NCBI RefSeq assembly: GCF_037975245.1
Contig: NC_092579.1
Location: forward strand, 1,238,501-1,302,500
Direction of reading: 5' to 3'
Source of the DNA: Apostichopus japonicus
Taxonomy: Eukaryota > Echinodermata > Holothuroidea > Aspidochirotida > Stichopodidae
DNA length: 64,000 nucleotides
The translations under genes and the position numbers were made by a program. This document shows positions 12,301-23,522 of this stretch, piece by piece. Positions within the stretch are counted from its first letter, which is position 1. Each line of letters begins with the position of its first letter. A model generated the notes under the pieces. It worked only from the letters and a program-made list of their open reading frames with translations, was not told the origin of the DNA and did no database searches.

Positions 12301-15300
12301 GCCATATCTATAGTTAGGAGTAAGATATTGAGATTGGCTTTCAATTGTCTGCCACTGGAATATCGTTTGCATGTGCCAGGTGTTGAACATACTGTTACCT
12401 CTATACCTGTGTTAAAGGCATTGAAGACTCGCCCCAAACCGGGTGCGGCGCTCTGAATAAGTTAACTTTCTGTTGCTTGCAAGTGACGATTTGTTCGCTA
12501 CAAAATGCAAACAGTAATGAAACGTGAAACCTTGTCATCTTTAGCTGGACCTGAGATGTCCATCCCTGTATCGTTTATACACTGTGTTGTGGGTATTGAC
12601 CGTAGCTGTATGTATTGACTGTACACTAGTGTCTAATTACCGACGGTTGCAAGCTGTGTGTGTATTTTCTGGTATCGATGGTGGTGTCTAACACTTCTGT
12701 TACACCTCATTCGAAACTAGGTCAGATTACCGGCATTAGACATTTCTTTTTGCGCGAGTCTTCACACCCTTTAAAGAGGGAGCTGTTTTCCAGCTTCCTG
12801 GTATTATAAGTATTATAAGTTGTATTAGTGGATGATGAAATCATCACACACATACATATGTACCAATGAAGGTATTCAATTACTATTCTATGTTTGAAGA
12901 TTGTGTAAGTTTGCAATTATTACCTGATAGTACAGAAAAGTTTAATTTATTTTTAGTTACTTTATATTTAATATATTGAATGAAAAGTTCACTTTCAATA
13001 ACCTTTTCTATGTTTCAGGAAGTTGGCTACTGGTGACAACAAGAGATTTGAAAAGCTGGTTTATTCCATCATTCCTTTCCTTACAGCAAACTTGGACTCC
13101 AAAGGGTCAGAACCATTTGACTCACGAACAGTTCTTGCATCATCCATATATAATATCTTGGCAAGTTTGTGCTTTGGCAAACAGTAAGTTTAGAATTTGC
13201 AGTTGTATCTAATGTAGAAATGTTTCTCTGTAGAGAAGGAAGCAGTTGCCACCAATGTAGTGCTTCTGTCAGTAAAGTTTTCATTAGGTTGCATACAAAG
13301 ACTTTATTTTCTCTTCTACACCTCATGCTAATACCCCCGCCCCCTCCCCCGATGTGTTCTTAACTTTTGCTTTTAGTTATGTATCATTTCTTCAAAGTAA
13401 GCAACTGTGTGGATGTTTACTGTGACATATTTTAAGTGATAACTGGAAATGTCCGTGCAAATAAGTATTAAAGTTACTAATGCTTTTATATGTATAAGTA
13501 AAATAATTTGCCAAATAACATATCAAGTATTACGCAGTGGCAATATAAACTAGTAGGTGACTGAAACCCTGTTTCTTTTTAGTATAGATAGGAAAATCAT
13601 ATCATTGGTGATAATATTCTCTGGACTAGAAAATGAACAAAGGCATTGAGGTGAAAAACAACCAAAAAAGCTGCAGAAGGTTGTGTTAACACTTAGAGTA
13701 TCACCAGCACTACATTCATGAATATAGAGTCTCAAATGAACTTTGACCTTGTATAATTATCATCTCATAACCTCAGATTTCGGTTTCGATGAAAATCTTA
13801 ACCTTTACATTGATGATGGCATCAGTGTGTTTGTGACCCCCAACTTGAGTACAAGAAGCATATTGTTTTTGTGGAGGTCAAAGGTCATTTGGGGTTACCA
13901 GGGGTCAAATTGTAAAAACCTTGTAAACATGATATCTCAAGGAGGTAAGCTTGGGCAGATCTCATATCTAATATGTATATGAATGACATTGAGTGCAAAT
14001 AGCCTATAGTTTTCAGTGGAGTTAAAAGGTCACCAGGGGTCAAAATTTTGAAAAACTTTGTAAACAGGATATCTCAAGAAGAGAAGCTTGGGCAGACCTC
14101 ATATTTATTGTGTAAAAGTACCACATTGAGTACATGAAGCCTATAGTTTTTTGTGGAGGTCAAAGGTCATTTGGGGTTACCAGGAGTCAAATTGTAAAAA
14201 CCTTGTAAACATGATATCTCAAGGAGGTAAGCTTGGGCAGATCTCATATCTGATATGTATATGAATGACATTGAGCGCAAATAGCATATAGTTTTCAGTG
14301 GAGTTAAAAGGTCACCAGGGGTCAAAATTTTGAAAAACTTGGTAAACAGGATATCTCAAGAAGAGAAGCTTGGGCAGACCTCATATTTATTGTGTAAAAG
14401 TACCACATTGAGTACATGAAGCCTATAGTTTTTGGTGAAGGTCAATGGTCATTTGGGGTCAACAAGAGTCAAATTGTGAAAACCTTGTAAACATGATTTT
14501 GCAAGAAGGGAAACTTTGGGCAGATTGCATATTTGGTATGTAATTGTACCACATTGAGTGTAAGAAGCCTAATGTTGTGGGTGGAGTTCAATGGTCGTTT
14601 GAGTTCAACAATGGTCAAATTGTGCATTGTACATTCTGGTTGTATTACTGACATGATTCCCACAATAAGTATGATGTACACATACTTCTTTCAAGTTTAT
14701 CATCAATAGACTAAAGGGGAATTATTAATCTGGTCTAGGATTGCAAAGGGTTACACAAAATACTTATCTTAAGGATGTCTACCTATTGTTTTTTTTGTAC
14801 ACAGAATGTTGTTTGTGTATTTTGTGGGTAAAAAAAAGTTCGTTACGAGTAAATTAGTTCCTGATTTTTTAGCATTGCCTTCCATTTATTGAAATAAACT
14901 TTCTGTGATCTTAAAGATGTCTACCAATTTCTTGTGTGCGTTGGTATCTTTTGTATTTGGTGGGTAAACACAGTTTGTAATGAGTAAATTAATTCTTGAC
15001 TTTTAGCTTTGCCTTTTCCATTTATTGCAATAAACTTTCTGTAATCTCTCGTTTACTAGGTACGAATTTGATGATCCGGAACTTACTCGCTTGATGTACC
15101 TAAGTAAAGAAGGGAATGATATTGCTGGAAGTGGTCTTCTAGCTGACTACATACCAATCTTCAAATATGTTCCTACCCCTAGGCAGACAAAACTGAAAGC
15201 TATTTTTAAAGATTTCTTTAGCTTGGTCAACAAGGAAGTGGATGAACACCATGAGAAGTATGATGGGGGTATGTATATGTTGGTGGTCACAAAAAACAGT

Positions 15301-18300
15301 GGGGTGGGAGCAGTGGCGGAGCTAGGGGTACTGGTCAAGGGGGGCGAGAATGGTCTGTAGGGGCGCTTTCGACACTATTTAAGCGGAGCGCCACCACAGG
15401 TTGGCGCGGAGCGTACAAACAATTTTGAGTAAAGATACTTCCTAGATCGCCGGAAATGACCCTTTCCTGGCCTTGCTAATTTGCAGATAAACGAAGAATA
15501 AATAGGTGTCATCGCCAACAAAATGTGACCAATGTCAATAGGTAGATGAGAGCGCAATAAAAAAAGTAAATAATCGCGAATAAGTAAAAAGTGGTAAAAG
15601 CTGAAAAGGGCGCCAGCAGTCCATTTGAGCCGTCAGGGGGGGCATTCGCCCCCCGTGACTATATGGACGCTCCGCCACTGGGTGGGAGGGCGAGGGTAGA
15701 GGAGGGGGCAGTTAGCCAAGAGAGTCATTGTACTACCAAAAGAGCCCAGTCATTACACTGACCACAATTTTGTTCTCAGTGATTCCTTGAGCCTGTTCAA
15801 ATAACATGCACAACTAATTGCTTGAGAAGGTATTATTGAACCCTTAGAATTTGTAATAAAGACAATACCATAGCTCACAAAGATGATTATAATGCACTTT
15901 ATGTTAGTTGTTTTTAATTCCCTGTTTGGCATTTTGGAATCTCTAACCCCTTCTATAATTTGATTGCTTTCAATCAAAATTCTTGATATTTATGTTACAT
16001 GATAAGGAATTATCCAGGTTGTCATGAAATGATATCTTTGTATGACTTCAAGTGTGATGTGTGTGGAGTTGAGTGATGTCTTCAAGTGTGATGTGTGTGG
16101 AGTCGAGTGATGTCTTCAAGTGTGATGTGTGTGGAGTCGAGTGATGTCTTCAAGTGTGATGTGTGTGGAGTCGTGATGACTTCAAGTGTGATGTGTGTAG
16201 AGTCGAGTGATGACTTCAAGTGTGATGTGTGTGGAGTCGAGTGATGTCTTCAAGTGTGATGTGTGTGGAGTCGAGTGATGACTTCAAGTGTGATGTGTGT
16301 AGAGTCGAGTGATGACTTCATGTGATATCTTCAAGTTAGCAAGATGTCTTCACATTTATCTTCATGTGTTGTTAATTGATATCTTCAAGTGGTACCTTCT
16401 ATTTATGAAGATGTTTTCATGTTGTCCTAATAGGATGTCTGTGGTGTAAGTGATGTCTTGAAGTGATGCATTTGGTTTGCTGTCTTTAAAGTTATTTTTC
16501 CAGTGATCTGTGTGGTGTATAGGGATGTCTTCAAGTGGTACCTTCTATTTATGAAGATGTTTTCATGTTGTCCTAATAGGATGTCTGTGGTGTAAGTGAT
16601 GTCTTGAAGTGATGTATTTGGTTTGCTGTCTTTAAAGTTATTTTTCCAGTGATCTGTGTGGTGTATAGGGATGTCTTCAAGTGGTATCTTCTAGTTGTGA
16701 AGATGTTTTCATGTTGACCTAATAGGATGTCTGCGGCGCCACGTGATGTCTTCAAGTGATGTTTTCAAGTTGACGTGATATCATCTAAGTTGTTTTTGAG
16801 GGATGTCAAATGACACATTTACATTTCTCCGATTCACACACAGGTGAACCAAAAGATTTCATAGAGATGCTCTTTCAGTCTCGACAAGAAATCAAAGATG
16901 AAGGCAAAGAAGACATGAGTTTGATAACAGAGGCTCATATCAGACAGACAGTGGTAGATATATTTGGAGGTAAGGATCTCCAATTATAAATATTTCCTTT
17001 GAAGAGTAAGAATATTCATGGAAGGACTAGGCAGAGGAGGCAGGTAGAGATTAATCTTCCAGTTGGTTTGTCTCTGTCCCCCCATCTTTCATTCTAACAT
17101 GATTGCCTTCCCTCTATCTTCATTCTCCTTCAATTTCCAACTGGGGAGGTTTCTCTTAGTCCATAGTTATGGAATAGAAACAATGTTAGCCTGCGATAAA
17201 TCTCGAATTTTTCTACAGAACAGTTGCAGTAAAAATGGTTTTGTTGAATTGTCTGAACTTTTTTAGAAATCACCATAATGTCAATCGCTTTAAACATTGC
17301 ATCCAATTGTTTTGACTCACTGAACCATGTGTGACTCCGTAGTAAGTATTTTAACTGAAAATTGGATATCTATGAAATGTGTATTTTATTTGAAAAGCAG
17401 CTGTACAGTATGGACTCAGCACTTTGTGTAAACTGTTTACCTTTTTTTAAGGGGGGGGGGGGAAGGGAAGGGGTTATATTTATGTTCTCATATTCTTAAA
17501 GTAAAACCACAAGAAACAAGAAATAACAAAAACAGAAAAATTAAAATCAATCTTTCAATTGATATTCATCATTTAGATGTTGTCAGATGCTATTTAATGT
17601 ACATAAAAATTCTTATGCAGTGAAGTAGGCAAGAGTTTTATTTAGAAATTATCTATAGATTTGGTATTTTGTGTCTTGTAAATCTTCTCAACGACTTCAT
17701 TTTCTTGACTTTTCAGCCGGTACGGATACGTCCATTTTTACCTTACAATGGTGTACTGGACTGATGGTGCAATATCCAGAGGTGCAAGCCAAAGTAGCCG
17801 CCGAAGTGGATCGTGTCGTGGGAAGAGATAGGCTGCCCTCACTTGATGACCGTGAGGAGCTAGTATACACCACAGCGACCCTGTACGAGGTTATGCGATA
17901 CAGTACCTTAGTTCCATTAGCCGTGCCGCATGCTACATCGGCAGATGTGGAGCTTGGTAAGATGTCATTGCCAATTATGTTACAACTGGATAGCGGCTTG
18001 GCAGGAGAATAAATTGATGATGATGTTGGCTCCTCAGTGCATGCCTCAATGTTATTATTAATCCATACATTCTAATAAATCAACCTAACCATGTTTAATC
18101 CTAATTTCAGTTAAAGAATTGATTGCCCTTTCGTGACCTTCCAAACCATTTGTCCTTGACAAGTTTGTAATGTAATCATGCTAAGTAGTCTAGCGGTCTT
18201 TAGCCACTTGCATTCATGAGCCTCAGATTTTTAAAGTTTCATTTCTCAAAACCTTAAAGAAGTGGTAAAAACATCCAACCTGCACTGGTAGCAGTGTTTC

Positions 18301-18773
18301 TGATGGTCTACAGCATATCAAAAATGTTATCCTTTGAAAGTTCTCGCTATGCTAATCAGGGAGTGCTTTATGCTTTCAATAGGACAGCGCAAAATGTGAT
18401 TTTATACCCTCTCAGTAAAAGATTGATTTGCTTTCAATGCATTAAAATGTTCATCAGATTTATATATGCCTTTCTACAGCAGTGACATATCTCTTCACAT
18501 TAGCACACACGCCAATGGACATAGACGTATCATATAGGCCATAGATATTTCCGTCCAAAAATCTTCACATCTGGTGACCCTTTTGGCATTCCATGCTTAC
18601 TGATTGCTTCACAGGTATATGTCTTCTGTTTTTCTGTTAATTCGTAGGTGGTTATACCATCCCTAAAGATACTTGGGTTTTGGTGAACATCTACTCCATG
18701 CACTATGATGAAAAACTCTGGGACGACCCTAAAAAATTCACACCAGGTAATTTTTGTTAGCTATATATATATT

Positions 18774-18804
<31 letters not shown>

Positions 18805-18995
18805 CTAGTATATATGTACAGAACTAGTATTGTTCGATACAGGTGACAAACGCCTACAGTGGAATGGGACCTTCCTTACCGGTTTTGAATCTCTGGACAT
18901 ACAATCAGTGTCCATAGCCTAGTGGTTAGGGCATCAGCATATAAAGCCATAGGCCTGGTTTCACTGTTCTGGATTTTCCAACTCACTACAAATTC

Positions 18996-19029
<34 letters not shown>

Positions 19030-19089
19030 GTCTGATGATTGCACAATGCGTGAAACTCTGAGTAACAACTACTAGTGTTCCACTAGTCT

Positions 19090-19155
<66 letters not shown>

Positions 19156-20048
19156 TGTAAATAAATAAAGAACAACACACCAGAAAAATTCCACTTCACG
19201 ACCGTTTTCGTCCTTTTGTTCATGAGTGGTCATCATGGAGATCCGAGACCATTCAGACCAATGATATATTTTTCACACATGTAATTTTTTTTTCGACACC
19301 CAAATTTCCAGTGGGAGGGCGACAAGCTTTCATGGGGGGCTGTCCCCCCTCCCACGCCCCCCCTTGGCTACACCACTGAGCAAGTGGTATGACAGATATA
19401 TAATAAATAAATAAAGAACAACACACCAGAAAAATTCCACTTCACGACCGGTTTCTCTGTACGAGTCTACATATGTTATGATTGTACAGAGAAACCGGTC
19501 GTGAAGTGTCGTGAAGTTGCAGCCAGTCAACATTCATACAATTATCTCTGCTTTGGACTTTTATTTGTAGAACAGGTTTTTGTCCGTCTCGTAACTAAAT
19601 TTAACATTACAGTATATAAATAATTCAAAGCTTGTTATGATGATGGCATTATGTTCATAGTATTAGTTTACAAACTGTACAGAGGTAAACAGATGTTCTA
19701 AAGTTTGGAGGAGGCAGCTTAAAGTTTCCACTCCAGACCACCCTCATGTAACATGGTATGATAAAAATATATCAACTCTTTTTTTCCCCGGCAGAACATT
19801 TCCTGGATGAGAGCGGAAAAGTTCGTCTCCACCCAGAAGGTTACATGCCTTTCTCTACCGGACGCCGTGTCTGCCTCGGTGAATCGGTTGCCAAGGCTGA
19901 GCTCTTTCTTCTCTTTGCGTGGTTATTCCAGCATTACAAGTTCAGCAAACCTATCGGGCAGGAAGAGAAAGATTTTTCAGAAGGAGATCCCCAGGCTACA
20001 GTGAATATGCTGAAGGATATAGAAGTGGTTATAGAAAAACGCTTTTAA
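9339..20048 (+). CDS. Cytochrome P450, CYP2 clan (CYP17/CYP1-like), nine exons
   Basis: Predicted membrane-bound monooxygenase of the endoplasmic reticulum, using NADPH-P450 reductase. Exons: 9339-9498, 10073-10255, 10567-10660, 13019-13183, 15060-15268, 16844-16969, 17717-17956, 18648-18746, 19795-20048. All junctions are GT..AG and the phases agree, giving an uninterrupted 509-aa frame, normal for the family. Visible landmarks: N-terminal anchor (about 13-30), proline hinge PPGPKGWP (40-47), helix C WKLHRK (134-139), I-helix AGTDTS (313-318), ExxR as EVMR (370-373), PEHF where PERF is usual, and heme loop FSTGRRVCLG with Cys452 as the heme ligand. The WKLHRK motif and the C-terminal half recall CYP17 and CYP1, and nine coding exons recall the CYP2 pattern. 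The start ATG (AGCAGCATGG) is the first in frame. All catalytic residues are intact. The substrate is unknown; steroid or xenobiotic oxidation is inference only. Confidence 0.93.
11148..11488. mobile_element. TTAAAGG-type MITE (T2/Kolobok-like), copy B
   Basis: It lies in P450 intron 3 and is bounded on both sides by TTAA (11144-11147 and 11489-11492). The inverted ends are AGGCATTGAAGACTCGC and GCGAGTCTTCACACCCT. It has no coding capacity. The uninterrupted GTCTAAT site shows the state before the hairpin insertion seen in copy A. Confidence 0.8.
11500..11775 (+). pseudogene. LINE reverse-transcriptase C-terminal fragment
   Basis: Translated pieces read YDHWRRRGNSLILATIQG, then GRRGRRKKGWLDNIKE, then AAFERIV. 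This is the order of the C-terminal tail of many non-LTR retrotransposon ORF2 proteins (GxRxRGRPRxxWxDNI followed by a DR..W-like segment). It carries an in-frame stop after NIKE, is 5'-truncated and lies between two MITEs in the P450 intron 3. The clade cannot be decided from so short a piece. Confidence 0.5.
12416..12770. mobile_element. TTAAAGG-type MITE (T2/Kolobok-like), copy C
   Basis: It is bounded by TTAA at 12412-12415 and 12771-12774, with the same inverted ends as copies A and B. It lies 0.9 kb from copy B in the same P450 intron and in the same orientation. It has no reading frame. Confidence 0.8.
13830..14620 (+). repeat. 282-bp AGGTCA-rich satellite in P450 intron 4
   Basis: About 2.8 units repeat with a period of 282 bp, each built from two diverged halves of about 141 bp. 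Shared phrases include AAGCTTGGGCAGA, GATATCTCAAG and CTTGTAAACA. Each full unit has a direct repeat of AGGTCA with one base between, at 13,875-13,887 and 14,157-14,169; at 14,439-14,451 the second half is TGGTCA. Confidence 0.8.
14767..15047 (+). repeat. Tandem duplication just upstream of P450 exon 5
   Basis: Two copies of about 140 bp (14,767-14,909 and 14,910-15,047) share GATGTCTACC, GGTAAA, GAGTAAATTA and AATAAACTTTCTGT. The second copy runs into the acceptor used for exon 5 at 15,060, so the intron end has been duplicated. Confidence 0.7.
15311..15680. mobile_element. hAT-like MITE, 370 bp, 8-bp TSD GGTGGGAG
   Basis: The ends are CAGTGGCGGAGCTAGG and GACGCTCCGCCACTG, flanked by perfect GGTGGGAG duplications (15303-15310 and 15681-15688). 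It sits 42 bp after exon 5 of the P450. It is an internally deleted relative of 2,658-3,237, with the module at 15,374-15,420. Confidence 0.9.
16037..16318 (+). repeat. 34-bp minisatellite in P450 intron 5
   Basis: About eight units follow the pattern TGATGTCTTCAAGTGTGATG then TGTGTGGAGTCGAG, with T/A and G/A variants and one unit short by two bases. Confidence 0.9.
16385..16760 (+). repeat. 146-bp tandem repeat next to the minisatellite
   Basis: About 2.6 units have GGTACCTTCT-type starts at 16,391, 16,537 and 16,683, an exact spacing of 146. The unit still contains GATGTCTTCAAGTG, so it probably grew from the same seed as the 34-bp array. Confidence 0.85.
18759..18800. repeat. (TA)n microsatellite
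   Basis: An alternating TA tract in P450 intron 8, directly 5' of a truncated SINE copy. Confidence 0.9.
18820..19030 (+). mobile_element. tRNA-like SINE, 5'-truncated copy ending in (TA)n
   Basis: It shares the body TTGTTCGATACAGGTGACAA, CCTACAGTGGAAT, TACCGGTTT and GTCCATAGCCTAGTGG (an A-box-like block) with the longer copies at 54,329 and 57,881. It ends in (TA)n and lies in P450 intron 8. Confidence 0.6.
19025..19071 (+). ncRNA. Candidate type I hammerhead ribozyme
   Basis: The order of parts fits a hammerhead: stem I 5' strand TAGTTGT (19025-19031), core CTGATGA (19032-19038), stem II region (19039-19051) with GCA/TGC pairing round a CAA loop, GAAA (19052-19055), a minimal stem III ACT-CTG-AGT (19055-19063), cleavage-site A at 19064 after GT, and stem I 3' strand ACAACTA (19065-19071). 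Flanking (TA)n tracts on both sides could lengthen stem I. Against it: the first stem II pair is U-U instead of G-C. Hammerheads with such short stem III are known from Penelope-like elements and retrozymes of animals. Confidence 0.5.
19204..19378. mobile_element. hAT-like MITE fragment in P450 intron 8
   Basis: The body matches 6,600-6,802 (GAGACCATTCAGACCAATG, GACAAGCTTTCAT) and the end is a degraded GGCTACACCACTG. It is bracketed by a direct repeat of about 48 bp (19,157-19,203 and 19,402-19,449) containing AAGAACAACACACCAGAAAA. Confidence 0.5.
19438..19508. repeat. Perfect 25-bp inverted repeat, 21-nt loop
   Basis: The arms 19,438-19,462 and 19,484-19,508 are exact reverse complements and contain GAAACCGGTC on both strands. 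That decamer resembles the GAAA plus stem III plus cleavage-site part of hammerhead ribozymes. No CTGATGA core lies at the right distance (only a degraded GTTATGA), so this is not called a ribozyme. Confidence 0.7.
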
Positions 20049-21200
20049 TTGCATGACAGCAGCAAATGTTTGTGGCTGCTATTTTGGAAATGGAAAGTCT
20101 ATATGATGATGTGGAGAACTGAATGAATTGTACCTTCAAAAATATATTTGAAGAACAGTAAATCATATTTTAAAGCTATATTAAAAAGAAAATTAATTGT
20201 GGGACATTGCATCGATTTGATTAATTTGAAAACATTTAAGAGACTCTTCATTTTGTTTTGTTTTAATTAAATAATTACCTCTCTGTTTTGAACTTTATAT
20301 ATACATTTATATTTCGGGTGAAGGGAATTTAATATTACAATGATATATTACAAAATTGTAGAAGAAACTGAAGACAAAGAAAATGACCAAATGCACTACC
20401 ATAGCTGATGCAGTGGTGACAGTACAGGTACAAATCCATAGTTGGATCAAAGGAGGGGCTCCCAAAGAGGATCCAGGGGGCCTCAGCCACCTCATTTGAC
20501 AGTTTTGTACAAAAGCGTAGCCCAATATAATTTAAGTCCAAGCAAGGTACATAGTGAAAATACTTAGCACCCATCGAGTGTGTACATTGCTATTTTTTTT
20601 ATTGATCTTTTTTCTTTATGCACCACTATTAAGTATTAATTTCAGTATCTGCCGATTCTTCTCAATACATCTCTCGGGACCCCATGGCCACTTCCCAAAA
20701 TTCTGGAACCTCAGCTGTAACAGTGGGGAACTGTGTCGATAAAATTGCTAAGTACAATTTGACAATCTGATGATGGTTTTCATCAATAGTATTAGATCAA
20801 GTCTTTGTATATGTTACGTTGTACCACTCACATATGGATTGCTCTCTGGGAATCAGGAAAATGCAGGTAAAACAATTTGGGCCTTATGTTTCAACTGCTT
20901 AAAGTTTTGATATTTTTGTATTGATTTCCTTCATAATTATGCATTTCCAACTTTAATATGGCAAAATTATATGACATTATTTTGTTTTCACTTCATAAAT
21001 TAAATGACAAATGTTGTATTTCTACTACAGACATGTTAGAGGTCATATGAGTTTGATTAATACACCTAATAAACAAGTTTAATATCAACTGTTTAGTTCT
21101 TTAATGAATAGTGGTGCCCCACATAGGAAGTCCAGTGAACCTTGCTTCTTTAACCTTAAACCAGTTATGGTTATGGTACTTAAATTTCATCATACCTCCT
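20049..21200. other. P450 3' flank and spacer
   Basis: This follows the P450 stop. ATTAAA at 20,180 and 20,266 are possible polyadenylation signals; no AATAAA was found close by. I see no further exon or clear transposon end up to about 21,200. Confidence 0.35.
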
Positions 21201-23249
21201 ATAGTCAGGTCGATATATGGAAAATACCCCCTCAACCCCCAGAAAATTGCTACAAAAGGTTTTTTGAACTCCTGGGAGCAGGAATGGCAGTGACAATTTC
21301 ATGCTCCACTCATTATTCTCTGACACCTACAGAATAGATATCTATGGTATCTGTTGGTATTCATCAAAGAAAATCATTGGATAGGGTTTCAAATGAGCTT
21401 CTGTTGGCTTGCAAGTTGTAGAAGTCAGGTCAAAATACAGTTTAACCCCCCAAAAATTGCTATAAAAGGTTTCTCAACTGATTTTGGTAGGGTTTAGTAT
21501 GCTTTATAACATACTAAAAGTTTACCAAGTAGGACCCCCGGAAAAGTGTTTTTGTTTCAAAATGGCGTCCAAGATGGCCGCCGAAACCTCTTAATGATCA
21601 TAACTATGTAACTATTAACTCAAATTTGATGATCTTGGTGTCTTTCCCTATGTTTTTGGGGGCAAAGAACAAATTAAAAATGAAAGTGGGCCATTATCTA
21701 ACAGGTTGAGGGGGGAATTTTCCATATATTGACCTGAAGAATGTGTCGAATTGGATCCAGGTAGTCTTTGAGGACCTGCCGAGATATCTTGACTGTGACA
21801 AGAGGATCGATATTTTGTGGGAAGTCTCCCTTGGCTTCAAAGAGGCAACACCGAATTGGCAGAGGATGATGCATATCTTGCATCAGGAGAGCAGCACCCT
21901 GGGCAGTCGTCAGTCAAATTCTTGCATATGATCAATATGTACTCTGGAGACAAATCGTGCATTGTGTCTACAATAGACTTTGTTTGCAACCTTGCCATGA
22001 AGCACAACCTTCCCACCATTGTAACTTTTGACCAGCCCTTGTATTGGAAGGCTGCCGAAATCCTCATTGGTGCACCACAAAGTAGTCACCTAAAAGGCAT
22101 TGTTCTGATGTTGGGGTGTTTCCATACACTTATGAACGTGATGGGGGCCATAGGAACTCTCATGCAAGGGACATACTTGAGACTGTCTATTGAGAAATTT
22201 CAGTTGTGCACATGATTACAGGGAAAGCTGTCCAGAGGGCTTTGCGAGGCCATCTTGTTGACAAGTCCCTACATAGCCAGCTTATAACGGAAATGGCCAG
22301 AGACGATCCCGAGATTCAGACACTGTTGGATCAAACCGAGGAATTGTACTCCTCCCTTCTTAGCGGAGAGACGACGCTAGGAGATGCTGCTTTTTCTGAG
22401 GTTTTGATCCAACTCGAGACAGTAATGGAGAAGAAGAAATCTGAACTTGCTCAGACCTCAAAGACCATCGAGTTGTGGCTGAATTATCAGCGTATGGTTG
22501 GCATGGCAAGAATGTTGATCAAGGCGGATCATACTGGGTCTTGGATGATGCATTTGCAGGCAGTGTCCAATTGCCTAACTGTCTTTTTTGCAGCTGGGCG
22601 CTTCAATTACCTGCGATCTGCTCATTACTACCTGCAGCAAATGAGGAACCTTGTGGAAAAGCACCCAGACGTTTATCGAAAGTTCCTTGATGGTTTTTCA
22701 CGTTGTTCATAGGAGCAATCAGTGCTGGGCAGGGCTTAGTAGTGATCTTGTCATTGAACAAACGTTGATGAGGTCTCTAAAGAGCACTGGTGGTCTAACT
22801 CGCGGCAGTGGGATGACCGAGGACATACGAAACCTTTGGACCTTATCTGCACCTGTAACATCCGAGTACAACATCAGGATGCAGGATTTCACAAACCTAA
22901 CCTATACTACAAGTCCGCAACACAAAGGCTCAACTGAGGCGCGCATCAAAAGAGATGCATCTGATTTCGAGAAAATTCAGATAAAGCTTGCAGCCTGCTC
23001 ACCCTTCACATCTGATCCTACTCTGAGAAACATTGTCAACGGGATAGTGGCTGGGCCAAATGAGATTGTACGTGACTTTGAATCGGTTGGGAACAAGATC
23101 ATTGAAGATATCATCGGAAATTCTGCATTTACTTAAAAATTCTTCTTCAAATACTTACAAATTCAAGCGGAAAGACAGAGCCCAAGCACTTGGGAATATC
23201 TCTGCTGTGAAGATTGCTCCTGATCGTACCATTGATCTTGCCCTTCTGT

Positions 23250-23522
23250 CAAGGGCGGCGGAACCGGGGGCACAGGGGGCACGTGCCCCCCCCCCCACTT
23301 TTCCTCAGGTTAAAAATGTGCCCTTTTTCTACATAAAAATTGAGGTGTCTCAAGTTAGCAAGAGGCCTGGGATTCCAGGGAACCAGAATGGGAAGGGCCG
23401 TTTCCGGCCATCTGAGGGGTTTGTAAAACCAAAAATTTTCTTGTAAGCTCCGCGCCAACCGATGGTGGCGCTCCGCTCAGATAGTCGTGCATACAACTTT
23501 GCTAATCCTGGCTATGCCCCTG
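23250..23522 (-). mobile_element. hAT-like MITE inserted in the element gene
   Basis: The ends are CAAGGGCGGCGGAACC and CCTGGCTATGCCCCTG, with the conserved module inverted at 23,441-23,486. It interrupts the broken gene right after its KRKDRAQALG segment. The 8-bp flanks do not match, so the boundaries are approximate. Confidence 0.55.

Noticed and set aside
11877-12437. Minus-strand open frame of 186 aa in P450 intron 3
   Set aside because: It overlaps the edge of a MITE and has no family signature, splice context or sister copy. Probably chance, although its length is notable.
16037-16318. CRISPR-like regular repeat
   Set aside because: The units are directly adjacent without unique spacers. 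It is a minisatellite in a eukaryotic intron.
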